Assembly (NCBI GenBank): GCA_963712595.1
Contig: CAVQIM010000001.1
Location: 1,094,644-1,158,643 of the forward strand
Direction: 5' to 3'
DNA length: 64,000 bases
Origin: VRUE01 sp963712595
GTDB taxonomy: Bacteria; Actinomycetota; Thermoleophilia; Solirubrobacterales; 70-9
The translations under genes were made by a program, and so were the position numbers. Of the stretch, positions 34,094 through 41,774 are shown in pieces. The notes under the pieces were generated by a model. That model did not search any database. It saw only the letters and a program-made list of their open reading frames with translations, and was not told where the DNA came from. The stretch's first letter is position 1. Each line of letters opens with the position of its first letter.

Positions 34094-35314
34094 GTGATCG
34101 ACGTCGACACCTCCTCCTTCTTCGCGATCGTCCTCGTCGCGGCAATCGCTGCCACCACCGTCGCGATCGTCCCCAAGGGGAAGGCGCCGCCGGTGGTGGT
34201 GCTGGAGCTGCTGCTGGGGATCGTGATTGGCCCAGAGGTCCTCGACCTCGCCCACTCCTCGGACTTCATCGAGTTCTTCTCCAACCTCGGCCTCGGCATG
34301 CTCTTTTACTTCGCCGGTTACGAGATCGACTTCGAACGGATCAAGGGGGCGCCGCTGAAGCTCGGCGCGCTCGGCTGGGTTCTCTCTGTCGGTCTCGCCT
34401 ACGGGATCGGCGGCCTGCTCGCCGTCGCCGGCATCGTCGTCTCCTTCCTTTACACCGGCTCGGCCCTGGCGACGACCGCGATCGGAACGCTGATCCCAAT
34501 CCTCAAGGACAGCGGCGGCCTGAAGACGCGCTTCGGCACCTACCTGCTGGCGGCCGGCGGCGCCGGAGAGTTCGGCCCGATCCTGCTCGTCACCCTCGTC
34601 CTCACCACCGCCAGCCCCCTGCACGAGGCGGCGATCCTCGTCGCCTTCGTCATCCTCGCCCTCGCCGTCGCCCTTGCGTCGGTCCGCCTTGCCTGGCGAG
34701 GTTGGCCCGCCTTCGAGAAAACCTTCGAGGCGAGCAGCCAGCTGGCGGTGCGGATCACCGTCGTCCTCGTCTTCGGCCTCGTCCTGCTGGCAAGCCAGCT
34801 CGGCCTCGACGTGCTGCTCGGCGGCTTCGTCGCCGGCATGATCACCCGAGCCGCCCTGCGCGGCCACGAGCTGCAGGTCTTCGAGTCGAAGCTGACCGCC
34901 GTCGGCTTCGGCTTCTTCGTCCCCTTCTTCTTCGTCACCAGCGGCCTCGAGTTCGACCTCGGCGCCCTCGGCTCGGCCGAAGCGCTGGCGAAGATGGCCC
35001 TCTTCCTCGCCCTCTTCCTCGTCGTCCGCGGCACCCCCGCGCTGCTCCTCTACCGCCGCGTCCTCAGCGCCACCGAGCGCCGTGCCCTCGTCTTTTTCAG
35101 CGCCACCGAGCTCCCCCTGGTCGTCGCCATCACCACGATCGCGGTCGACGCCGGCAAGATGCACAGCTCGACCGCCGCCGGCCTGGTCGGCGCGGCCATG
35201 CTCTCCACCCTGATCTTCCCCTTCGTCGGCATCGCCCTGCAGAAGCGAGCGATGGCCGAGCAGGGCGACGAGCCGCCGCCAGCTGGCGCCGCCGATGCCC
35301 CCGCCCCCGCCTGA
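34094..35314 (+). CDS. CPA2-type cation/H+ antiporter (KefB-like, no RCK domain)
   Basis: A 406-residue protein with about 12 hydrophobic helices. The CPA2 core is visible as GKAPPVVVLELLLGIVIGPEVL in the first helices, LGMLFYFAGYEIDF with its acidic residues, STGSALATTAIG-like (YTGSALATTAIGTLIP) and LGGFVAGMITRAAL. The KefB/KefC C-terminal TrkA-N regulatory domain is absent; the protein ends in a short Ala/Pro tail. It should exchange K+ or Na+ for H+. GTG start at 34094 (MIDVDTSSFFAIV). The tRNA-Val gene follows 38 bp later. Confidence 0.85.
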   Translation: MIDVDTSSFFAIVLVAAIAATTVAIVPKGKAPPVVVLELLLGIVIGPEVLDLAHSSDFIEFFSNLGLGMLFYFAGYEIDFERIKGAPLKLGALGWVLSVGLAYGIGGLLAVAGIVVSFLYTGSALATTAIGTLIPILKDSGGLKTRFGTYLLAAGGAGEFGPILLVTLVLTTASPLHEAAILVAFVILALAVALASVRLAWRGWPAFEKTFEASSQLAVRITVVLVFGLVLLASQLGLDVLLGGFVAGMITRAALRGHELQVFESKLTAVGFGFFVPFFFVTSGLEFDLGALGSAEALAKMALFLALFLVVRGTPALLLYRRVLSATERRALVFFSATELPLVVAITTIAVDAGKMHSSTAAGLVGAAMLSTLIFPFVGIALQKRAMAEQGDEPPPAGAADAPAPA

Positions 35315-35352
35315 TCAAGGAAGCCAAGCCCGCCTATGATTGGCCCTCTCCC

Positions 35353-35424
35353 GGGCGCGTAGCTCAGTGGGAGAGCGCTCGCCTCACACGCGAGAGGTCG
35401 CTGGTTCGAACCCAGCCGCGCCCA
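35353..35424 (+). tRNA. tRNA-Val (anticodon CAC)
   Basis: A 72-nt tRNA without encoded CCA. Acceptor GGGCGCG pairs with CGCGCCC, the D arm is GCTC-AGTGGGA-GAGC, the anticodon stem CTCGC/GCGAG holds loop CTCACAC giving anticodon CAC, the variable loop is AGGTC, and the T arm is GCTGG-TTCGAAC-CCAGC. Discriminator base A. Decodes GTG. No integrase or attachment-site duplication was seen next to it. Confidence 0.97.
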
Positions 35425-35523
35425 CTCGAATTCATTCATGGCCGCAATGCGAGCCTGCCCGCGGCGCTATGTTCCCGGGGCCGGGTTTTCTCCGGCGCGT
35501 AACTCAACTACGAGGGGGTCAGC

Positions 35524-35967
35524 TTGAGCGGTGACGAGTTCAGCGAGATGGGTCCGATCGACTACCTCCTGGTCGAGTGGCCGGGCCGCCAGCCCACCGG
35601 GGAGGCGATGCCGCACCTGATCGACCTGGTCGACCGCGGCCTGATCCGCATCCTCGACCTCGCCTTCATCGCCAAGGGCGAGGACGGTTCCGTCGCGGCG
35701 CTCGAGATCTCCGACCTGGGCGACGAGGTGGAGGCCTTCGCCGCCTTCGACGGCGCCTCTTCGGGGCTGCTTTCCGACGAGGACCTCGGTGAGGCGGGGG
35801 CCGCGCTCGAGGCGGGGACCTCCGCCGCCCTGCTCGTCTTCGAGAACCGCTGGGCCGCGCCGTTCGCGTCGGCGGTTCGCCGTTCCGGCGGCCAGCTGGT
35901 CGCCAGCGGACGCATCCCAATCCAAGCCGTGATCGCCGCCCTGGACGAGGCGGAGACCGCGTCCTAA
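35524..35967 (+). CDS. DUF6325 family protein
   Basis: A 147-residue soluble protein. The opening MGPIDYLLVEWPG...MPHLIDLVDRGLIRILDLAFIAKGEDG matches the DUF6325 (formerly DUF1269-like) family found in actinobacteria beside SHOCT proteins. Two alpha/beta halves with an Ala/Glu-rich helix are visible. The TTG at 35524 has a good GAGGGGG ribosome-binding site; the ATG at 35548 (MGPIDY) is where family similarity begins and may be the true start. It is 18 bp upstream of the SHOCT gene, its usual partner. Function unknown. Confidence 0.8.
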   Translation: MSGDEFSEMGPIDYLLVEWPGRQPTGEAMPHLIDLVDRGLIRILDLAFIAKGEDGSVAALEISDLGDEVEAFAAFDGASSGLLSDEDLGEAGAALEAGTSAALLVFENRWAAPFASAVRRSGGQLVASGRIPIQAVIAALDEAETAS

Positions 35968-35985
35968 GCAGGAAAGGAGACCGTC

Positions 35986-36261
35986 ATGCCAGGACTACTT
36001 CGAGGTGTTGCACGCACGGCCGCGATCGCGGGGACCGCGACCGCGGTGAGCAACCGCGTTTCACGCCGCCAGGGCGAACGCTGGGCGCAGCAGGAAGAAC
36101 CTCAGCAGGCGCCGCCCGCCGCAGCGCCCGCTCCCGCACCCGCGGCCGCGGCCGGGCAGTCGACGATCGACCAGCTCAAGGAGCTCGGCGAATTGAAGGC
36201 CCAGGGAATCCTCACCGAGGAGGAGTTCGCCGCCCAGAAGGCCAAGCTGCTCGCGTCCTGA
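35986..36261 (+). CDS. SHOCT domain-containing small protein
   Basis: A 91-residue protein. A short hydrophobic N-terminal stretch (LLRGVARTAAIAGTATAV) is followed by an Ala/Pro linker and a C-terminal SHOCT domain, IDQLKELGELKAQGILTEEE then FAAQKAKLLAS. SHOCT mediates oligomerisation or membrane association. It is co-directional with the DUF6325 gene with an AGGAAAGGAG ribosome-binding site before the ATG, a pairing repeatedly seen in actinobacteria. Confidence 0.85.
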   Translation: MPGLLRGVARTAAIAGTATAVSNRVSRRQGERWAQQEEPQQAPPAAAPAPAPAAAAGQSTIDQLKELGELKAQGILTEEEFAAQKAKLLAS

Positions 36262-36264
36262 GCC

Positions 36265-36651
36265 TCAGCTCGACGGCTGCTGCAGAACCGAGAGGATGTT
36301 CCCCGCCGGATCCTTGAACCAGGCGATCGAGGGCCCGGGGGCGCGGGCGATCGCCTTCTCGTCCTGATCGAAGCCGTCGTAGCGCTCGAAGCCGACGCCG
36401 CGCGAAGCCAGGTCATCGACGGCGGCGTCGATGTCGTCGACCTCGAAGTTGAGGATCGTGTAGTTGGCGGGGACGAGATCGGGTTTGAGGTAGACGAGCG
36501 TGTCGCGACCGCCCGCGAGGTCGAGCGAGATCACCCCGTGCTCCTCGCTGAGCACCGAGATTCCCAGGCCGAGGGTCTCGCCGTAGAACTGCTTCGCCTT
36601 CTCCAAGCCGTCAACGGCGAAGCCACTGGTCGCTTTGCTGTACTCGAACAT
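36265..36651 (-). CDS. VOC (glyoxalase/bleomycin-resistance) family protein
   Basis: A 128-residue protein with two beta-alpha-beta-beta-beta modules. Motifs are TSGFAVDGLEKAKQFYGETLGLGI, then VPANYTILNFEVDDIDAAVDDLASRGVGFERYDG and PSIAWFKDPAGNILSVLQ. VOC proteins include glyoxalases, dioxygenases and drug-binding proteins. The Asp-Pro-Glu/Asp-Gly-Asn ending is typical, but metal ligands are incomplete, so no reaction is assigned. It converges on the SHOCT gene with 3 bp between. Confidence 0.85.
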   Translation of the reverse strand: MFEYSKATSGFAVDGLEKAKQFYGETLGLGISVLSEEHGVISLDLAGGRDTLVYLKPDLVPANYTILNFEVDDIDAAVDDLASRGVGFERYDGFDQDEKAIARAPGPSIAWFKDPAGNILSVLQQPSS

Positions 36652-36696
36652 TGCGCGCTCCTGTCGTCGGTGTGGTGGGGAGTCTGTCAGTGGTCC

Positions 36697-37035
36697 CTAC
36701 CCGGAAAGCTCGGGAATGTGCCGCTCGAGGTGTGTGGCGATCGTCTCGCGCACCCACTGCTGCGTGGCGGAGTCGGCCATCCGGTAGCGGCCGAGCAGCA
36801 TCTTCTGATCGGTGAGCGGCAGGCCGGCGATCTCCCAGCGCACCGCCAGCCGCTCGAAGAGCAGCTCGGTGCGGCGGCGCCAGGCGTCGTCCTGCGAGGC
36901 CGCCGCGGTCGCCGGACCCTCCCCCAGCTTTGCGATCGTGCCGGGACTGAGCGTTTCGCGCAACGCCAAGGTGTTGCCCTCGGCATCGACGTACTCGACC
37001 GTCGTCGCCTTATGCCGCGGTCTGCGCTTCGCCAT
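36697..37035 (-). CDS. Hypothetical protein (about 112 aa)
   Basis: A soluble, Arg/Glu-rich helical protein, MAKRRPRHKATTVEYVDAEG onward, ending ERHIPELSG. The ATG at 37035 is preferred because a longer start at 37071 would run into the 17-bp inverted repeat that follows arfB. No family was recognised. The sequence LALRETLSPGTIAKLGEGP and the downstream helices look like a compact alpha-helical domain. Confidence 0.55.
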   Translation of the reverse strand: MAKRRPRHKATTVEYVDAEGNTLALRETLSPGTIAKLGEGPATAAASQDDAWRRRTELLFERLAVRWEIAGLPLTDQKMLLGRYRMADSATQQWVRETIATHLERHIPELSG

Positions 37036-37060
37036 CGACGCGAGTTTCGCACGATTCACT

Positions 37061-37103
37061 GAGTCCGCCAAAACCCGTCTTCAGGCCGGGTTTTGGCGGA
37101 CTC
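37061..37103. terminator. 17-bp perfect inverted repeat after arfB
   Basis: GAGTCCGCCAAAACCCG (37061-37077) pairs exactly with 37087-37103 over a 9-base loop. It starts immediately after the arfB stop (37105-37107) and ends before the next minus-strand gene. A CCCG-AAAA/TTTT tract gives the stem a T-rich portion, compatible with termination. Confidence 0.7.
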
Positions 37104-37104
37104 G

Positions 37105-37506
37105 CTACCAGTCTCCGCTCGGGCGGCGGCGTGCGTGCTTGCGTTCGCCGGCACGGCGCTTCTCTTCGAAGCGACGCTCGCGCGAGGCCCGGGTTGGGCG
37201 GGTCGGGCGGCGCGAGGGCGGTGTCGCCAGACCGGCGGCGATCTTCTCGGCCAGGCGGCGCAGCGCCAGCTCACGGTTGCGGGCTTGGCCGCGGGCGTCC
37301 TGGGCGACGGCGGTGATCACCGGGCCGGCGCGGCCCGCGAGCAAGGCCCGCTGCCGCTCGTCGAGCGCCCGCGAGGCCTCGACGTTGAAGACCGCTTCCA
37401 CCCTCGACGCGGTCACGTTGGCATGCTGCCCGCCCGGCCCGGACGAGCGGCTGGCCCGCAGCTCGACCTCGCTGAGGGGGATCGAGAGGCGCCCGTCGAT
37501 CCTCAG
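37105..37506 (-). CDS. arfB: Alternative ribosome-rescue factor ArfB (peptidyl-tRNA hydrolase)
   Basis: A protein of about 133 residues with the class-I release-factor domain. SSGPGGQHANVTASRVEAVF carries the catalytic GGQ at residues 25-27, and the C-terminal tail is long, basic and Arg-rich (RASRERRFEEKRRAGERKHARRR), as needed to enter the mRNA channel of stalled ribosomes. No ATG, GTG or TTG lies at the expected start. The best candidate is a CTG at 37506 overlapping the stop of the pterin dehydratase gene (CTGA). A GTG about 29 codons further upstream, inside that gene, is the alternative. Confidence 0.85.
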   Translation of the reverse strand: MRIDGRLSIPLSEVELRASRSSGPGGQHANVTASRVEAVFNVEASRALDERQRALLAGRAGPVITAVAQDARGQARNRELALRRLAEKIAAGLATPPSRRPTRPTRASRERRFEEKRRAGERKHARRRPSGDW

Positions 37507-37790
37507 CTCGTCGGCGATAGGGCGTCGACCTTCCCAGCCAGCTCGAAGTCGGCTGCGGTGAGCCCGCCCTCGGAGTGGGTGGAGATCGTCACTGTGACCG
37601 TGTCCCACGAGATCTCCAGGTCCGGGTGGTGACCCATCGCCTCCGCCGGCTCGACCAAGCTCTCGACGAAACGGACGGAGCCGACGAAGTCGCCGCACTT
37701 GAAGCCGCGCTCGATCGCCTCGCCGTCCCGCCGCCAACCCGGCCGCTCGGCGAGCCGTGCCTCGATCTCGGAATCGCTCAAGAGCGCCAT
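37503..37790 (-). CDS. Pterin-4a-carbinolamine dehydratase
   Basis: A 95-residue enzyme dehydrating 4a-hydroxytetrahydropterin. The family motif GHHPDLEISWDTVTVTISTH holds the catalytic histidines, followed by GGLTAADFELAGKVD. No phenylalanine hydroxylase is adjacent; bacterial copies also act in other pterin steps. It overlaps arfB by 4 nt and is divergent from the GST gene with 27 bp between. Confidence 0.93.
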   Translation of the reverse strand: MALLSDSEIEARLAERPGWRRDGEAIERGFKCGDFVGSVRFVESLVEPAEAMGHHPDLEISWDTVTVTISTHSEGGLTAADFELAGKVDALSPTS

Positions 37791-37817
37791 CCCTGGCTAT
37801 GCTGCCACGGCAACGTC

Positions 37818-38612
37818 GTGGACGCAACGAGCGGATCCCGCCCCACCCTCTGGCACATCGCCGTCTCGCACTACAGCGAAAAGGCACGCTGGGCGCTCGA
37901 CCACAAGCGGATCCCGCATACCCGCCGCGCGGTCACGGTCCCAGGCCTGCATATCCCGGCATCGATGTGGATGACGCGCGGCGCCAGCCAGACCTTCCCG
38001 GTGCTCGCGATCGACGGCCGCCGGATCGGCGACTCGACCGAGATCATCGCCGCCCTCGAGGAGCGCTTCCCCGAGCGGCCGCTCTACCCCGCCGACCCCG
38101 AGCAGCGCCGCCGCGCGCTCGAGCTGGAGGACTTCTTCGACGAGGAGCTCGGCTCGCACATCCGACTGCTCGCCTTCTACGAGCTGGGCAACGACCGCGA
38201 GCGCTTCGAAGCCGTGATCGCCCGCTCCACACCTGGCCCGGTCGCCCGCCTCGGCAGCGGCGCCGTGACCTACGCCCGCACCTACACCGGCCTGCGCTTC
38301 GGCGCCCGCAACGAGGAGGCGGCCGAGCTCGCCCGGATCAAGATCGTCGCCGCCCTGGATCGCCTCGAGGCCGAGCTCGGCGACGGCGAGTACCTGGCGG
38401 GGGACTCCTTCAGCGTCGCCGACCTCACCGCCGCCTCGCTCTTCTACCCGCTGGTTCTTCCGGACGAGGGACCGCTGCCCGGCGACGAACCGCCGCCAGA
38501 GGGACTGGCGCGCTTTCGCGCCCCGTTGCAGGAGAGGCGCGGCTACGGCTGGGTCGAAGAGACCTTCGCCCGGCATCGCAAGACGGCACCTGTCGCCGTC
38601 GCCGCGGCGTAG
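37818..38612 (+). CDS. Glutathione S-transferase family protein
   Basis: A 264-residue protein. The N-terminal thioredoxin-like domain has SHYSEKARWALDHKRIP, and the GDSTEII glutathione-binding-like motif follows. A C-terminal helical domain runs from about 90 to 240 (AGDSFSVADLTAASLFYPLV). The catalytic Ser/Cys position is occupied by His-Tyr-Ser, so the nucleophile is uncertain. Most actinobacteria lack glutathione, so the real thiol co-substrate may be mycothiol or none (inference). GTG start at 37818 avoids 81 extra upstream residues that overlap the divergent gene. Confidence 0.8.
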   Translation: MDATSGSRPTLWHIAVSHYSEKARWALDHKRIPHTRRAVTVPGLHIPASMWMTRGASQTFPVLAIDGRRIGDSTEIIAALEERFPERPLYPADPEQRRRALELEDFFDEELGSHIRLLAFYELGNDRERFEAVIARSTPGPVARLGSGAVTYARTYTGLRFGARNEEAAELARIKIVAALDRLEAELGDGEYLAGDSFSVADLTAASLFYPLVLPDEGPLPGDEPPPEGLARFRAPLQERRGYGWVEETFARHRKTAPVAVAAA

Positions 38613-38625
38613 ACCCCGGGTCGGC

Positions 38626-39087
38626 TCAAAGGCCGCAAGCCGTGGGCCCGGCGCCCATCGTCCCGCTCTGCCGATAGAGCCGCGAGGTCCTCGCTGCCGC
38701 GTGGCGGAGACGGCGAGGTTCGATCACGCCGCAGATCCCGGAGAACCAGCGGCCGCTCGCTCGGGCCAGAAATAGGCCGTATTGGTGATTCAGCCGGCGC
38801 GGCAACGCGCAGGCCGCGGCCCTTCGGGCGCTGCGCACGCTGAGCATCTGACCCCGATGGAGCTCCGACCGCCCCCGGTAGACCTGCTCGACTTCGTAGC
38901 GGTAATCCGCGTGCAGCCGACCGCGCGGTACGACCTCGACCAGGCGGGCGACGATCGCCGCATCGGCCTGGCGCAGCGAATCCGCTGGCGCCAGCGGCGC
39001 GCAGGAGCAGGCCTGCGCCCCCGCCGAAAAGGCCAGGCCTCCAAAAAGGACGAGCGCTGCCACACAAGACAGGCGCCTCACGCACAT
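38626..39087 (-). CDS. Secreted TIMP-like cysteine-rich protein
   Basis: A 153-residue protein with a signal peptide ending in SAGAQA, then mature N-terminus CSCAPL. A Cys-x-Cys directly at the mature start followed by DAAIVARLVEV and YRYEVEQVYRG strands is characteristic of tissue-inhibitor-of-metalloproteinase (TIMP/NTR-like) domains, which inhibit metalloproteases by presenting the N-terminal cysteine. Further cysteines at about 94 and 115 could form the disulfides. Two zinc peptidases are encoded elsewhere in this window, but they are not adjacent. Inhibitor activity is inference from fold similarity. Confidence 0.65.
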   Translation of the reverse strand: MCVRRLSCVAALVLFGGLAFSAGAQACSCAPLAPADSLRQADAAIVARLVEVVPRGRLHADYRYEVEQVYRGRSELHRGQMLSVRSARRAAACALPRRLNHQYGLFLARASGRWFSGICGVIEPRRLRHAAARTSRLYRQSGTMGAGPTACGL

Positions 39088-39127
39088 GTCTCCAATCTAG
39101 AGATAAACACTCTGCTTCTCAATGACG

Positions 39128-39300
39128 CCGTGAAGCCTCGTCTCGAAGATCCACGTGCGCGACTGGGGAGCGCCGGGGCAAGCGAGGCAAGGACGCAGGG
39201 AGGCGCGAATAGCAGAGCTATTCGGCCGACCGAGGACGCCGCATCGCGCCGGCCCGCCGCCGCCAGGCGTGCGCGTGGGATTCGAGGCGAGGCTTCACGG
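39128..39300. repeat. 173-bp foldback element at the end of the alcohol dehydrogenase gene
   Basis: Outer arms of 13 bp (39128-39140 / 39288-39300) are perfect and continue inward for about 20 bp with a few mismatches (TCTCGAAGATCCACG against CGTGGGATTCGAG). At the centre CGAATAGC-AGA-GCTATTCG (39206-39224) forms an inner stem. The alcohol dehydrogenase stop codon lies inside the right arm. No gene lies inside. It could be a very large terminator or a mobile foldback/REP-type element. Confidence 0.65.
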
Positions 39301-40329
39301 GGTCAGGACGATCTTCAGCGCTTCGCGCTGGTCGTACAGCGCGTAGGCCTCCGCCGCCTCGTCCAGCTTCATGTGATGGGTGACGAGCGGGGAGGGATCG
39401 AGCTTGCCCGCCTCGATCAGGGCGAGGACGCGATCGACGTGGGCGATCACGTTGGCCAGCCCGAGGCGCAGCGTCAGGCCCTTGAGCCAGGCCAGGCCGA
39501 GCGGCACCTCGCCGCGGCCGGCGTAGGCGCCGATGCCGGAGACCGTGCCCGCGTCGCGGGCGAGGCTGACCGCCATCTCCAGCGGCCCCGGGTCGCCCAC
39601 CGCATCGACCACGACGTCGACGCCGCGCCGCTCGGTCGCCGCCCGCACGACCCGCTTCGGCTCCTCCTCGGTCAGGTGCACGGGCGTGGCGCCGAACTCG
39701 GCGGCCATCTCCAGTCGCTGCGCCACCGAGTCGATCGCGAAGACCCTGGTCGCGCCGCCGGCGAGGGCCGCCTGCACCGCGCAGAGCCCGACCGGGCCGA
39801 GGCCGAGTACGGCAACGGTGTCGCCCGAACGCATGCCGGCGTGAGCGACCGCGTGGTAGCCGGTCCCCATCACGTCGCCCGCGAACAGCGCCACCTCGTC
39901 GGCCATCCCCTCCGGCACCCGCCGCAGGGTCAGGTTCGCGCGCGGCACGAGCAGCTGCTCGGCCTGGGCGCCCTGCAGGTCGCCGAGCTTGGACCCGTGG
40001 CCGAAGGTCTGGCCGTTCTCGCAGCGGTGGTAATCGCCACGCAGGCAGGTGGTGCAGGTCGCGCATGCGGTGTGGAAGCAGCCGAGCACCCGATCGCCGA
40101 CGGCAACCCGCTCGACGTCCGGCCCGGCGGCGAGCACGGTGCCGACGAACTCGTGGCCGATCGTGAATCCCTTCTCGACCGGCACCCGCCCGTGGAAGAT
40201 GTGCAGATCGGAGCCACAGATCCCGCTCGCCTCGACCCGCACCACCGCATCGTCCGCAGCGGAGAGCTCGGGGGCGCCCTTTTCCTCAACACGGACCTCA
40301 CCGGGGGCCTGAAAAGTCACGGCGCGCAT
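39295..40329 (-). CDS. Zinc-dependent medium-chain alcohol dehydrogenase
   Basis: A 344-residue MDR enzyme. The catalytic zinc ligand Cys and GHEFVGTV are in ASGICGSDLHIFHG and FTIGHEFVG. The structural zinc cysteines are in CATCTTCLRGDYHRCENG, and the NAD(P) fold is VLGLGPVGLCAVQAAL near 180. It oxidises an alcohol or polyol; the acidic residue after the Rossmann motif (FAIDSVAQRL) suggests NAD. Substrate unknown. It lies upstream of a long foldback element and downstream of the HD-GYP gene on the same strand. Confidence 0.9.
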   Translation of the reverse strand: MRAVTFQAPGEVRVEEKGAPELSAADDAVVRVEASGICGSDLHIFHGRVPVEKGFTIGHEFVGTVLAAGPDVERVAVGDRVLGCFHTACATCTTCLRGDYHRCENGQTFGHGSKLGDLQGAQAEQLLVPRANLTLRRVPEGMADEVALFAGDVMGTGYHAVAHAGMRSGDTVAVLGLGPVGLCAVQAALAGGATRVFAIDSVAQRLEMAAEFGATPVHLTEEEPKRVVRAATERRGVDVVVDAVGDPGPLEMAVSLARDAGTVSGIGAYAGRGEVPLGLAWLKGLTLRLGLANVIAHVDRVLALIEAGKLDPSPLVTHHMKLDEAAEAYALYDQREALKIVLTP

Positions 40330-40364
40330 CGACGAAACCTATCGCGCGTCGGCTGGACGGCCCT

Positions 40365-41774
40365 CTAGCTCAGGCTCAAGCCGGGGACGCCGAAGCGGCT
40401 GGCGTGGCCGACCGGGTCGGCGGTCTCTTCGATCCGGGCCTCCAGTTCCAGCTCCTTCTCGAAGTCGGCGGCCTCGCCGTGCTGGAACGAGACGTCCTTG
40501 CCCTCGAGCAGCTCGATGAAGACCTCGACGAAGCGGGCGTCCAGCTGCTTGCCGGCGACGCGACGCAGCTCCTGGATCGCTTCGTAGCTGGAGGTGGGCG
40601 TGCGGTAGGAATCGCGGGCGGTCATCACGTCATAGGTGTCGGCGACCGAGATGATCCGGGCGAGTTCCGGGATCTCCTCGCCTTCCAGCCCGCGGGGATA
40701 GCCCTTGCCGTCGATCCGCTCGTGGTGGGCGAGGATGATGTCCGCCACCGGCCCGTAGCCGTCGAGCGAGGAGACGACGCGGGCGCCCTGTTGAGGATGA
40801 CGGCGGATCAGCATCCAGTCCTCGTCGGTGAGCGGCACGTTGGCCTTGAGGATGCGGTCGGGCAGGATGAACTTGCCGATGTCGTGCAGCAGCGCCGCGA
40901 TGTGAACCAGCTCCTCCTCCTGGCGCGAGAAGCCCGCCCGCTGCGCGATCGCCCGCGAGTAGCGCGCCACCGCGGCGCTGTGGCGAGCGGTCATCTGGTC
41001 CCGCAGGTCGAGCGTTCGCAGCATCGCGCTCAACATCCCGACCTGGAAGCTGGCCAGCTGTTTGCTGCGTTTCGCCAGCTCCTCCGCCCGGTGCTGGGAT
41101 ACGAGCAGGGCGCCGAGCAAGTACTGGAAGGTGACGAGGACGACGCCGAACATGGCGACGCTGGCGAGGCCCACCTGGACGTAGAGATAGGAGACCGCGA
41201 TCGCCATCAGCGCCGCCATCAGCTCCGAGGGCAGAAGCGGGAAGAGCGCGGTCTTCACCTTCGAGACGAAGGAGTCGCGCTCCAGGTAGCAGACGTAGGA
41301 AACCGAAAGCGTGAAGTTGATCGCGAGCGCGAAGAGGAAGAGGCCGAAGACGCAGAGGTAGTAGGAGAGCTCCGAGGTGCTCAGGCCCAGCGCCGCGATC
41401 GTTTCGTGGAAGGCGAATCCCCCGATCAGGGGAAAGGCCATGTAATTGATCAGGTTGCTGAGCAGCTTGTGCCAGGCAGAGCGCCAGCGGATCCAGCCGA
41501 CGAGGATCGTGAGAACGCCGATCAGCGCCGCCGGCGGGCCACCGAGGAAGACCATCGCGACGACGATCGCAAGGAAGCTGCCGCCGATGACCAGGCTCGA
41601 ATCGGTATCGACCGCGGTCAGCTCGCTGAAAACAGAGAAGGCCAACAGGATCCCCAGCAGGGCGAGGTCCCAGTTGCTTGTCGGCGCACGCAGGATCGCG
41701 GCGGCGAAGACGAGCGCGAAAGCGACCCACATGGCGGCGAGCACGCGACTGGTTGGGCGTTGTTGTTCAGCCAT
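40365..41774 (-). CDS. Membrane-bound HD-GYP domain phosphodiesterase
   Basis: A 469-residue protein. The N-terminal half has about seven membrane helices forming a MASE-like sensor. The HD-GYP domain spans about 245-420: LLHDIGKF with the HD pair, HHERIDGKGYPRGL with the GYP signature, and ISVADTYDVMT. HD-GYP enzymes degrade cyclic di-GMP. All core metal ligands appear present. The degenerate GGDEF protein at 24.7-25.4 kb is not linked. The ATG at 41774 (MAEQQRPTSR) is preferred over the longer start, which adds 24 Pro-rich residues. Confidence 0.9.
   Translation of the reverse strand: MAEQQRPTSRVLAAMWVAFALVFAAAILRAPTSNWDLALLGILLAFSVFSELTAVDTDSSLVIGGSFLAIVVAMVFLGGPPAALIGVLTILVGWIRWRSAWHKLLSNLINYMAFPLIGGFAFHETIAALGLSTSELSYYLCVFGLFLFALAINFTLSVSYVCYLERDSFVSKVKTALFPLLPSELMAALMAIAVSYLYVQVGLASVAMFGVVLVTFQYLLGALLVSQHRAEELAKRSKQLASFQVGMLSAMLRTLDLRDQMTARHSAAVARYSRAIAQRAGFSRQEEELVHIAALLHDIGKFILPDRILKANVPLTDEDWMLIRRHPQQGARVVSSLDGYGPVADIILAHHERIDGKGYPRGLEGEEIPELARIISVADTYDVMTARDSYRTPTSSYEAIQELRRVAGKQLDARFVEVFIELLEGKDVSFQHGEAADFEKELELEARIEETADPVGHASRFGVPGLSLS

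Noticed and set aside
35425..35523. Attachment site or integrated element next to tRNA-Val
   Set aside because: No duplication of the tRNA 3' end, no integrase and no compositional shift were seen; ordinary genes follow.
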